DNA of 64,000 nt, taken from NCBI RefSeq assembly GCF_000428125.1, contig NZ_KE386627.1:445375-509374 (forward strand), in the 5' to 3' direction. The DNA comes from Bacteroides graminisolvens DSM 19988 = JCM 15093 (lineage in GTDB: Bacteria > Bacteroidota > Bacteroidia > Bacteroidales > Bacteroidaceae). Positions 25,333-34,193 of this stretch are shown here, in pieces. Position 1 is the first letter of the stretch. Each line of letters starts with the position of its first letter. The position numbers and the translations under genes were made by a program. The notes beneath the pieces are model-generated. The model was not told the origin of the DNA. It searched no databases and was given only the letters and a program-made list of their open reading frames with translations.

Positions 25333-27017
25333 TATAACAAGCTTTTTCGTCCGGCCAACGTGTCGTGATTGTTTTTCACATCCTTCCAGTCGACCTTCTT
25401 TTTGGTATCTATTCCGTTGATATACTTTTCAATATTGGTATAGCCGTCGCCGTTGCAGTCAAGCGTAGCATCCGACGGGTCATGAGGATTCAAACCATTC
25501 TTTATTTCCCATGCATCGCGCATACCGTCATTGTCAGAGTCCTTCACCGGTGTTCCCTTGTATTCAGGCAAACCGCCTACCTGACGAATATCGGTAATAA
25601 TACCCTGTTTGTATGAGTCGGCCGGCAATCTTCTCTTAATGTAGGGAGAAACAAACTCAGGAGCATTTTCAACATAAATGGCTTTTCCTGTTTGTACCGA
25701 CTTCACAATGCGTGCATCTACAGCATCGCGCTTAGGGAAGTTGGCTCCTACGTTCTCCATGACAAAGTTATATGCCTTTTGGGCCGGCATAATAGTAACA
25801 TGTGGCATAGGGAAAGGTTCGTTAACCCTAATTTTGCTCAGGAATTCTTCCTCCTTTACGTCATCGGCCAACTGCACCCCACCGTTCCAGTTATCTTTAG
25901 TAACCTTCTTATTGCCATGCACAATGTTACCGTTGACATAAGCCTTGCCAAACGATAGTGCTTTGCTTTTATCTCTACCTGATTCTGGTTTCAATATACG
26001 GTAAGAAATTGGTTTATCGAGCGGAGTGATAGGGCCCGGTTTGAAGTAGTTATTGATGATGTTAAACAAGCTGGTGTTATCACCACCGTCTACCGAACGA
26101 TTCCACCAGTTAAACGTCACATTATTCACAAAGTTGAACCCTTCATTCATACCTACTGAGCAGTTACGACTAATGTTTGAGGCAAACAGGTTGCGGGCAA
26201 ACATGCAGTTGTGTCCCCCAATGGTTCCACCAAACGCATGGTTGTAGGTATCCATCGCTTCGGAGAATACCGAGTTCTGAATTGTAATATTCACCGTGGG
26301 CAGTTTAAGACCGTGACCGGTTTCATCACGATTGTACACGTGGCGGTAGATAGACATGTTTTCGTCCAACCCCCAACTTGCCGAACAGTGGTCAATCATA
26401 ATGTTACCCACCGGATTGCCACCGATGGCATCGTCGCGGAAAGCTACATCTTGCGCTCCACGACGGAAACGCATGTGTCTGATAACCACGTCATGTGTAT
26501 CGATCAGGAAAGAAGCACCTGTAAGACATACACCGTCGCCCGGAGCCGTTTGTCCGGCAATGGTTACGTAAGGTGCACGCAAATGAATGGGACTGCTTAA
26601 GCGTATAACTCCCGACACATTGAACACGATAATGCGTGCTCCGCCTGTTTCACAAGCTTCGCGAAACGTACCGGGACCTTCATCGGCCAACGAGGTAACT
26701 ACAATTACCTTACCGCCACGACCACCGGGAGTATAAGCACCACCACCCTCCGCACCGGGGAAAGCAGGAATATCTACTTTTAGCAAATCATCCGGCTTCG
26801 AAGCCCAAGGTTTGTAGAAACGACCTTTAGCAGCTTCTTCCAGAATAACGGGCAATGCTTTCTGCCAGGCAGCATCCGATTTACGCATAATCTCAGCCTC
26901 CTGACGCTCGCCACGAGCCTTTACTGAATCAGGAATAACTGGATATTGTGCCATGACCGAAGGAACTATTCCGGCGGCCAACATCCATAATGAGAGTTTT
27001 TTCTTCATGTTCTTCAT
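25332..27017 (-). CDS. PL1-type pectate lyase
   Basis: A protein of 561 residues with a signal peptide (KKLSLWMLAAGIVPSVMA, cleavage before QYP). From about residue 85 it has the PL1 parallel beta-helix: IPAFPGAEGGGAYTPGGRGG, VIVVTSLADEGPGTFREAC, IIVFNVSGVIRLSSPIHL, TIAGQTAPGDGVCL, VVIRHMRFR and NIMIDHCSASWGLDENMSIY, the last carrying the calcium- and substrate-binding acidic residues. Near the C-terminus DSDNDGMRDAWEIKNGLNP and LDCNGDGYTNIEKYI are calcium-binding repeats of the thrombospondin type 3/EF-hand kind. It should cleave polygalacturonate or related pectin by beta-elimination. A start three codons further in (27008) is equally possible. It precedes, and is coupled to, the DUF6298-like gene. 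Confidence 0.85.
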   Translation of the reverse strand: MKNMKKKLSLWMLAAGIVPSVMAQYPVIPDSVKARGERQEAEIMRKSDAAWQKALPVILEEAAKGRFYKPWASKPDDLLKVDIPAFPGAEGGGAYTPGGRGGKVIVVTSLADEGPGTFREACETGGARIIVFNVSGVIRLSSPIHLRAPYVTIAGQTAPGDGVCLTGASFLIDTHDVVIRHMRFRRGAQDVAFRDDAIGGNPVGNIMIDHCSASWGLDENMSIYRHVYNRDETGHGLKLPTVNITIQNSVFSEAMDTYNHAFGGTIGGHNCMFARNLFASNISRNCSVGMNEGFNFVNNVTFNWWNRSVDGGDNTSLFNIINNYFKPGPITPLDKPISYRILKPESGRDKSKALSFGKAYVNGNIVHGNKKVTKDNWNGGVQLADDVKEEEFLSKIRVNEPFPMPHVTIMPAQKAYNFVMENVGANFPKRDAVDARIVKSVQTGKAIYVENAPEFVSPYIKRRLPADSYKQGIITDIRQVGGLPEYKGTPVKDSDNDGMRDAWEIKNGLNPHDPSDATLDCNGDGYTNIEKYINGIDTKKKVDWKDVKNNHDTLAGRKSLL

Positions 27018-27018
27018 C

Positions 27019-27041
27019 TTGTAAATGTTGCATATTTACAA
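27019..27041 (-). promoter_or_regulatory. Inverted repeat directly upstream of the pectate lyase start
   Basis: TTGTAAAT at 27019-27026 and ATTTACAA at 27034-27041 form a perfect 8-base inverted repeat with a seven-base loop, one base before the first possible start codon (27017). It covers the place where ribosomes would bind, so it could be a weak translation-limiting hairpin or an operator. Confidence 0.4.
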
Positions 27042-27077
27042 ATAAGACGATTGAGAAAAGCCTATGTAATCGGTGGT

Positions 27078-30000
27078 TTACACTTTTCTCCACTCATTCA
27101 TGTATTCGCGGGGAGTCTGGTCGTACTTTTTGCGGAAACACTTGCTGTAATAACCCGAATCCTTGAATCCTACCGCAAAGGCAATCTCCGAAATGCTCAT
27201 ATCCGTATTCTTGATGAGTTCGATGGACTTATTCAGACGAATCTCTTTCACAAGGTCAACCGGAGCCAAACCGGTAAGACTCTTCAACTTCTTGAAGAAA
27301 GCCGAACGGCTCAACCCTACGTTGGCAGCTATGGTGTCAATGTTGAAGTCGCTGTTATCGAGGTTCTCTTCAATCACCTGATGTATCTTCTCAAGCAACT
27401 GAATATCTTTCTTAACCAAGTATTGCTCGTAATTGTCGGGCTGTGCCTCTTCAGTATGTGTCCACACACGTTCGCGGAACAGTTTACGCTCACCCAGCAA
27501 CTGCTCTATACGCGCAATAAGATAGTCTTTACTGAATGGCTTGGTTATGTAAGCATTGGCTCCCATACTGATGGCTTTGGTCTTAGCCTCATCGTCATTC
27601 TTAGCCGTGAGGATGATCACCGGAATGTGACTGATCTGGAAATCCTGACGAATACGTTGCAGCATCTCCGTTCCCGACATTTCGGGCATCATCTGATCTG
27701 TCACCACAATATCGGGATGATACAAATGTACTTTCTTCAAACCTTCTACACCATTGGCGGCTAGGTAAATGTTGTAACGGTCTTCCAGCTGAAGTTTGAG
27801 CAGATTGCCCAGATCTTTATTGTCCTCAACCAACAACACAGTAGGTAGTGAAGCATCCATACCCTCTTCCTCGTTAACAACCTCCTGTGTTTCAGCATAC
27901 GACAAGTCGCTGCCCACAGCCTCTGCCTCACCATCGCCCACATAAAAATCAACCTCAGAAGGCTTATAGTGTTCCTTTCCAAGCAAAAGTTCTACTGTAA
28001 ACACAGCTCCTTGTTGGGCTTCACTCTCCGCCTTCACCAATCCGTGATGCAAAGAGATAATCTCTTTCGACAAGGCCAATCCGATGCCGGTACCTTGGTA
28101 ATATGCATTCCGCGCATTCTCTCCTTGCGAGAAACGCTCAAATATTTCGGATAGTTTATTTTGTGGTATACCTACCCCGTTGTCCTCCACACGGATGTAG
28201 CAACGCTCGCTTCCTTCCACTAAACCGGTCGACACAAAAATGCTTCCACCCGAAGGGGTGAACTTGAAAGCATTTGAAATGATATTCCGAATCACCGTTT
28301 CCAGCTTCTCTTTATCGGCCCAGAGGTAGATGGTTTCATCGGCCAACTGGAAATTGAAACTGATTTCGTTTTCCTCGGCCAGTACACGAAACTCTTTCTG
28401 GAAGCTTTGTACCAACGTATTGAGGTTTATTTGTGATACGTGCAAACGCATTTTACCGCTTTGTATCTTCCGGAAATCAAGTATCTGATTCACTAATTGA
28501 AGCATCTGATTGGTATTCTTTTCCATCAGTTCCACGTACTGCTTCCCTTTTTCAGTGAGACTTTCCTTATCCTTAAGCTCTTGAATAGGACCTTTGATCA
28601 AAGTAAGCGGCGTACGCAATTCGTGTGATATGTTAGTGAAGAACTTAATCTTCAGCTCCGATAACCGTTGCTCAATGTAGATGTCGTTTTTCATGCGTAT
28701 CATGAAGAACGTGAGCTTCAGAATGGCCCATAACAATGCCAATCCGATAAGCGTATAAATGGTGTATGCCCACCACGTGCGCCACCAGGGAGGAAGAATG
28801 GTGATGTGCAGTGTCTTCTCCGATAGCAATTCGGGATTGGCCTCGTCAATGGATTGTACACGGAACACGTATTCGCCCGGAGGTACATTGGTGTAGGAAG
28901 CAATGCGGTTCTTGCCGTTGAAGTGCCACTCCGTTTCGTAACCTTCGAGTATGTATTTATAAGACACCCGGTTTTGGTTGTAATAGTTGAGCGCAGCAAA
29001 CTCAATGGTAAACATGGACTGATTGTGCTTCAACTCAATGTTATCGGCATACTTCACCGATTCCATCAGGATGGGATCTTCACGGAAACTACGCAAATCC
29101 CTGTTCGACACCTGGAAATCCACAATGTACGTTTGGTAGCTTACATTGAGTGTTTCAATCTTGTCAGGCGAGAAAATGAGCACGCCCTGTTTACAACCCA
29201 ACCACAGTTCACCGTCGAATGTTTTGAGGGCCGAACTCTCTTCCATCTTCACGTTAAAGAACCCATCATATTTGTCGAAATTACGAATACGCTCCGTTTT
29301 ACGATCAAAACGAGACAAGCCATCTTCCGTTACAAACCACAGGTATTTGTCCTTATCTTCTACAATAGATACAACCACATCCGTGTTTAGTCCCTCACGC
29401 AAACCGTATGATTTGAACAACGGTCTGCGAGTTATTTTATCATACCCGATGAGTTTACTAACTCCTCCGCCAAACACACTCACCCATATACTGCCTTCCC
29501 TGTCACGGTAAAGCACATAGATATCATTATCGGCAATGTTAGAGCTGACACTCTGTCCGCGATACGTTTCAAATTCTATTTGTTCGGGCGAAGTGAAACG
29601 ATTGCTGAAAGACATCAGCCCATCCATGGTACCCACCCAGATACGTCCGTCATTGTCTTCGGTAATGTTACGCACATCCATGTACAATCCGTAAGACGGA
29701 TAACGTTTTAAACCGTTATATTTGTGTTTAAACACCGTTTGCCCGTGTTCCTCACTCAATAGATTCAGTCCACCGGCCAGCACACCTACCCAAATGTGTC
29801 CTTTACTGTCTTGAAAAGTAAAGTACACCTCGTTGCCGCTGATAGAATTACTTTGTTGGGGGTTATTCGTAAATCGGGTAAACTTAAAGCCTAACTTGGA
29901 AGAAGCGTCCGGTTCAGCCTTAACCAAACCGTTACCTTTGGTTGAGAACCAAAGATTTCCCTTGTTATCTTCCATGATGTTATACACATTGCCAATGTGA

Positions 30001-31478
30001 TAATTGGCTGCCGAATAAACTTGTTTGATTCTTCCCTGTCGATCCAGACGGTACACCTGCTGCCAGCGAGTACCAATCCATATATCTCCGTTACGAGCCT
30101 GGAACAAAGCTTTGATACCCATAGCCGACTGCTTCTCATCTACCGAACCAAAGCTGCGAGGATCCAGCAAACGAAATTGTTTTTTGGGGAAATTGATGCG
30201 ATACACTCCGGCACTGGTTGATGTTAGCCACAAAACGCCATCGTTGTCAATCAGCATATTGAAGAAGAGATGATTCTTCTCTTCAATCATGAACTGCTTC
30301 ATCTGGTTGAGGCGGGTCATGATTCGCGTTTCACGGTCATAAGACATCACTTCTCCGGAAGTAGTGAGGAAGAACAGTCCTTGTTCACCGGCATCTTGTA
30401 CCGAGAAGTCACAAAGAGCCTGTCCCGAAGGAAAAGTAAACCGTTCACTCTCATCGTTAAGCGGGTCATAGCACAAAGCACCGCTGTTGCCCTCAATAAA
30501 CCACAGTTTATCATACTTATCGACAAAAGAGTGAGTTACTGTTGCCTTCCCTGCTGCAACAGGCAGTTTGCGAAGCGAGCGACTGTTGAGGTTGTATTCA
30601 TAAAACCCCTGACCACCCATACTGATATACACTACTCCGGCATCGGTAACCAGCAGATTCTCTATTCTGCTTACAATACCCGGTAGCCTGTATTTGTTCA
30701 CCCCACCGCTTGTCAGATCAATGCGGTAAAGGTTTCCATTCTCATCTCCCAGCCACACAGCCTTTTCACCACCATAGGCACAAGTAAATACCTTTTTGGC
30801 ACTCACGCCCATCTTTTTACTGATAAAGTCAATTGGTTTATCGAGCAGTTTACTACCCTTACGAAAAGAAAATATCTTGTAATCAATGCCTATCCAATTA
30901 ACGTATTCACGCGTTTCACAAAACACATTGTTGCGCAAACGCCAGTCATACAACGCCGCATTAATGCCCGAATCGTGCAGCAAACGGATGTCAATCTTAC
31001 CTTCCTTATCAGTCGATGCACGAAGCAGACTCTTGTCTTTGGTCAGCAGCAGTACATCGCCTTCGGGGGTAAGTTGTATCTTAATGATCTGAATGTTTTC
31101 CGAATACTCTTTCATGTCGTCATACACGGCATGGAAGCGTTCGTTGACCTTATCGAAAACATAGAGTTTTCTATCCACCGTTTTGATCCAGAGAAAGCCG
31201 TTTTTATCTTCGAGCAGACTCTGGATTTTACGAGGCGGAATGTCTGAATAGAAGCCGTCGCGATTGTTATAAGCACGGAACTTACTGCCGTCGAAACTGC
31301 ACAAGCCGTACCAGGTACCAAACCACATAAAGCCATCTCTTCCTTTGAGCGAACAGTTTACGATGTTGTTGGGCAACCCCTGATCAACCGTGTAGTGTTC
31401 AACAATCATATTGGTGTACGCATGCACCGATAAGCATGAGTACACCATTAATAGAAAGATAAAGCTAAGCTTCTTCAT
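27078..31478 (-). CDS. Hybrid two-component system regulator (HTCS) of the PUL
   Basis: One protein of 1466 residues that joins sensor, kinase and transcription factor. After a signal peptide (KLSFIFLLMVYSCLSVHA) come two seven-bladed propellers built of short W-F/G-T repeats such as GRDGFMWFGTWYGLCSFDG and NGDIWIGTRWQQVYRLDRQG, then a Y_Y_Y domain (YTNVPPGEYVFRVQSIDE). A transmembrane helix lies near residue 890-910. In the cytoplasm follow HisKA (FFTNISHELRTPLTLI), the ATPase domain (NIISNAFKFTPSGG, GTGIGLALSKEI), a receiver (IVVTDQMMPEMSG, ITKPFS) and an AraC-type HTH (LSRSAFFKKLKSLTG, EIAFAVGFKDSGYYSKCFR). HTCS proteins bind an oligosaccharide in the periplasm and activate their own PUL. 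Its place between the lyase and GH2 genes suggests it controls this locus; a -7 element TACCTTTG lies at 31514-31521. Confidence 0.95.
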   Translation of the reverse strand: MKKLSFIFLLMVYSCLSVHAYTNMIVEHYTVDQGLPNNIVNCSLKGRDGFMWFGTWYGLCSFDGSKFRAYNNRDGFYSDIPPRKIQSLLEDKNGFLWIKTVDRKLYVFDKVNERFHAVYDDMKEYSENIQIIKIQLTPEGDVLLLTKDKSLLRASTDKEGKIDIRLLHDSGINAALYDWRLRNNVFCETREYVNWIGIDYKIFSFRKGSKLLDKPIDFISKKMGVSAKKVFTCAYGGEKAVWLGDENGNLYRIDLTSGGVNKYRLPGIVSRIENLLVTDAGVVYISMGGQGFYEYNLNSRSLRKLPVAAGKATVTHSFVDKYDKLWFIEGNSGALCYDPLNDESERFTFPSGQALCDFSVQDAGEQGLFFLTTSGEVMSYDRETRIMTRLNQMKQFMIEEKNHLFFNMLIDNDGVLWLTSTSAGVYRINFPKKQFRLLDPRSFGSVDEKQSAMGIKALFQARNGDIWIGTRWQQVYRLDRQGRIKQVYSAANYHIGNVYNIMEDNKGNLWFSTKGNGLVKAEPDASSKLGFKFTRFTNNPQQSNSISGNEVYFTFQDSKGHIWVGVLAGGLNLLSEEHGQTVFKHKYNGLKRYPSYGLYMDVRNITEDNDGRIWVGTMDGLMSFSNRFTSPEQIEFETYRGQSVSSNIADNDIYVLYRDREGSIWVSVFGGGVSKLIGYDKITRRPLFKSYGLREGLNTDVVVSIVEDKDKYLWFVTEDGLSRFDRKTERIRNFDKYDGFFNVKMEESSALKTFDGELWLGCKQGVLIFSPDKIETLNVSYQTYIVDFQVSNRDLRSFREDPILMESVKYADNIELKHNQSMFTIEFAALNYYNQNRVSYKYILEGYETEWHFNGKNRIASYTNVPPGEYVFRVQSIDEANPELLSEKTLHITILPPWWRTWWAYTIYTLIGLALLWAILKLTFFMIRMKNDIYIEQRLSELKIKFFTNISHELRTPLTLIKGPIQELKDKESLTEKGKQYVELMEKNTNQMLQLVNQILDFRKIQSGKMRLHVSQINLNTLVQSFQKEFRVLAEENEISFNFQLADETIYLWADKEKLETVIRNIISNAFKFTPSGGSIFVSTGLVEGSERCYIRVEDNGVGIPQNKLSEIFERFSQGENARNAYYQGTGIGLALSKEIISLHHGLVKAESEAQQGAVFTVELLLGKEHYKPSEVDFYVGDGEAEAVGSDLSYAETQEVVNEEEGMDASLPTVLLVEDNKDLGNLLKLQLEDRYNIYLAANGVEGLKKVHLYHPDIVVTDQMMPEMSGTEMLQRIRQDFQISHIPVIILTAKNDDEAKTKAISMGANAYITKPFSKDYLIARIEQLLGERKLFRERVWTHTEEAQPDNYEQYLVKKDIQLLEKIHQVIEENLDNSDFNIDTIAANVGLSRSAFFKKLKSLTGLAPVDLVKEIRLNKSIELIKNTDMSISEIAFAVGFKDSGYYSKCFRKKYDQTPREYMNEWRKV

Positions 31479-31513
31479 GGTAAAAAGACGTTCAAATTGT
31501 GTGATAACCGCTC

Positions 31514-31521
31514 CAAAGGTA
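31514..31521 (-). promoter_or_regulatory. Predicted -7 element for the HTCS gene
   Basis: TACCTTTG on the minus strand, 36 bases upstream of the HTCS start and 11 bases before the end of the preceding GH2 gene is reached. A separate constitutive promoter would be expected for a regulator inside an inducible locus. Confidence 0.5.
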
Positions 31522-31531
31522 GCAAAAAAAA

Positions 31532-34156
31532 CTATTCCTTGTGTTTTTCACCAAATTCGGTTTGCTGGCGTTCAACTTCTATAAGTAATTTTTGCTTTTC
31601 TTCTTCACTTAATATTTTCTTTTCTGACGAGGCTGCCCGTTCCTTATCTATACTCGCAGCATCGGTTTGACGGGTTTGCTCCGTGAAGCATGCCGGCAGT
31701 AATGAGGGTACACTTTCAAACTCAATCTCAGCAGGTGTGGGCGCATGGGTACCTTCGTATTGTACACGAGCCTTTACTTTAATCTTACCAGCCTTACGAG
31801 TAGAACGAATGAGCACCGGTGCCGAACCGAATTCCACTGCACGGGGATTGGCTCCGATGGTTGCATCACCTATTATTTCACCTTCACCTTCAACCGTGAA
31901 CACTACATTTTCTTTTGCCAAGCGACGCACATTGCCGCTATCGTCCGTTACTTCGGCCACAACAACAATGAAGTCGGACCCATCCGCTACGAGAGGTGAA
32001 TTTTGATAATCTACCCGTAACTGCAACTTGGTTGACCGGCGCGACGGCATTTTCTTGGTAGTACACACCACCTCTCCGTTCCGAATGCCTTCAGCAACCA
32101 AATTTACCTTTTTCCAGTTCTTCTGAACATAGCTATAACCTCTTGCTTCCCAGAAATCCCATACGTTTTCAAATACAACAGGAGCATTGGGCATGTGTCC
32201 TTTAGCATGCACAACTGGTTTCGTCCAGCTACGAGTACCGTCATAAATAGACAGTCGCACTGAATCGCAATTACTGAACACAACCACATCTTTATCTGAG
32301 AACTGCGACATTTCATGTGCGATGTAAACCATAGGTCCACTTTCAGCCAAAGGATGATTCAGGTCAGCAGCAGTCTGACTGCGAAACATGTAATACGCGT
32401 ATTTGGACTGACGGAAAGCATCAAAGATTCCTCCCCAATACGGATCCGGATGATACCCCCGCTGATGATCAAACGGATGCCATTGCGCACCTCCGATAAA
32501 CTGTCCGTTGGTTTGATACATCTCGTCATAGCTTTTAGCTAATGACAAAGCTTGTACCAACATGGGGCGCTCACCCCAGCTGCGACTTGCACGGTTATTA
32601 TTGTTGTGCGCATACCAATCGTCAACATTCTCACCAAACTCACGGGTAAAGATGCATTGCCGTGCAACACCTTTTACATCATCGCCCGGCCATCCGTACA
32701 CCACGTCGTAATGTTCCTTCACTCCCTCCGAGTGGACATCGGCAGCAGCTACCGGACGCCCCGGATAAGGATATTCGTCTTTTGTGATTAGCAAAGCTTC
32801 CAATGCAAAATCGAGCGGATAACGCGTTTCATTCAAAATAGGTTCCCACATCAGTACTGAAGCATGGTTACGGTCACGACGAATCATCATACGGGTGTTT
32901 TCATGCACTAAACGGGCAAATTCAGGATCTTTGTTCCAATACTGCCAACCCGGAGTTGCTACAATAACGAAAATACCCAACTCGTCACACGCATCCATAA
33001 AGGAAGGATCCTGCGGATAATGAGCCACACGAACAATGCGACAGCCGGCATCACGCAAACGCTTAGCATCTCTCCATTGCTGCGAATTAGGCAATGCATT
33101 GCCTACATAAGCAAAGTCCTGATGGCGATTGGCACCTACCAACTGACCAAACGGCTTACCGTTGAGCCAAAATCCGGCTTTATCCTTAAATTCGGCTTTG
33201 CGAATACCTACGCGGGTTACACCACCGTCGAGTGCCAGTTTGCCTTCCGCAACACGAGATTCCACTCTATACAAATAAGGAGAATCCGGGCTCCACAGAT
33301 GCGGATTGCTTACCTGCATCTTCTGTTTTACCGTTACACTTTCACCAGCATTGAGCATAACACGGCTCGAAGTCTGCTTTACTTTCTTTCCGGATGCATT
33401 GGTCAATGTAGTTTCTACTGTAACCACCCTGCGTGCCGTTCCGCTATTCTTTACCTCCGTATCAACAAACACCTGTGCCTTCTTCTCAGATATCTGATCA
33501 AAATGCACAAACACTCCGCCGCCGGCCACTTTATTGGCTTCGAGCGCATCTGTTATGCTCACATCCGATTTACCGATGAGCCACACATCACGATAGATGC
33601 CACCGTGATAAGCAAAGTCGAGTGTGTACTGGGGTTTACCGGGAGGATAGTTCTTATCGTTGCTATTGTCGGTCATTACGGCCAACACACATTTGTCACC
33701 AGCTTTGATACCATAATCGGTTAAGTTCACCGAAAAAGGCAGATAACCTCCTGCGTGTTTTCTCACTAGTTTTCCGTTGAGGAAGACTTCCTGCTTGCCC
33801 ATTATCGCCTCAAAGTAAACCGTAACCAGCTGACCCTGCATGGCAGCAGGCACCACAAAATGTTTGCGATACCAAGCTATTCCCTGATAATTGCGACCAC
33901 CGCTTGCCTCAGCCGGCTCCAGTTCCACTGTATGCGGAGTAGAAACCACCTGCCAGGCAGAATCATCAAAGTTTAACGCTTCGGCACCTGCCACATCTCC
34001 TTTATGGAAACGCCATCCGGGATTAAAATTATACACGTTTCTGCCCGATCCCGGCAACGACATAAAGCCCGCTACCGAGGTTTCCGGACGATAGTTCTGA
34101 GCCCATACCGATGTAATGAGCAATACAGCCACAAGCGTAGATACAATTTTCTTCAT
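31532..34156 (-). CDS. GH2-family glycoside hydrolase
   Basis: A secreted protein of 874 residues with a signal peptide (KKIVSTLVAVLLITSVWA, cleavage before QNY). It has the GH2 order: jelly-roll sugar-binding domain (WRFHKGDVAGAEALNFDDS, VYFEAIMGKQEVFLNGKLV), immunoglobulin-like domain (residues about 210-310), then the TIM barrel. The acid/base Glu is in LMWEPILNETRYP and the nucleophile is probably the Glu of IFTREFGENVDDW. Additional beta-sandwich domains (DUF4982-like) follow, and the last 50 residues are charged and low-complexity (KILSEEEKQKLLIEVERQ). Likely a beta-galactosidase or beta-glucuronidase acting on oligosaccharides released by the other enzymes; specificity is not readable. 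It lies 54 bases upstream of the HTCS gene. Confidence 0.88.
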   Translation of the reverse strand: MKKIVSTLVAVLLITSVWAQNYRPETSVAGFMSLPGSGRNVYNFNPGWRFHKGDVAGAEALNFDDSAWQVVSTPHTVELEPAEASGGRNYQGIAWYRKHFVVPAAMQGQLVTVYFEAIMGKQEVFLNGKLVRKHAGGYLPFSVNLTDYGIKAGDKCVLAVMTDNSNDKNYPPGKPQYTLDFAYHGGIYRDVWLIGKSDVSITDALEANKVAGGGVFVHFDQISEKKAQVFVDTEVKNSGTARRVVTVETTLTNASGKKVKQTSSRVMLNAGESVTVKQKMQVSNPHLWSPDSPYLYRVESRVAEGKLALDGGVTRVGIRKAEFKDKAGFWLNGKPFGQLVGANRHQDFAYVGNALPNSQQWRDAKRLRDAGCRIVRVAHYPQDPSFMDACDELGIFVIVATPGWQYWNKDPEFARLVHENTRMMIRRDRNHASVLMWEPILNETRYPLDFALEALLITKDEYPYPGRPVAAADVHSEGVKEHYDVVYGWPGDDVKGVARQCIFTREFGENVDDWYAHNNNNRASRSWGERPMLVQALSLAKSYDEMYQTNGQFIGGAQWHPFDHQRGYHPDPYWGGIFDAFRQSKYAYYMFRSQTAADLNHPLAESGPMVYIAHEMSQFSDKDVVVFSNCDSVRLSIYDGTRSWTKPVVHAKGHMPNAPVVFENVWDFWEARGYSYVQKNWKKVNLVAEGIRNGEVVCTTKKMPSRRSTKLQLRVDYQNSPLVADGSDFIVVVAEVTDDSGNVRRLAKENVVFTVEGEGEIIGDATIGANPRAVEFGSAPVLIRSTRKAGKIKVKARVQYEGTHAPTPAEIEFESVPSLLPACFTEQTRQTDAASIDKERAASSEKKILSEEEKQKLLIEVERQQTEFGEKHKE

Positions 34157-34193
34157 GCAATATGTTTCTTTATATGTATTATACTTACTTATC

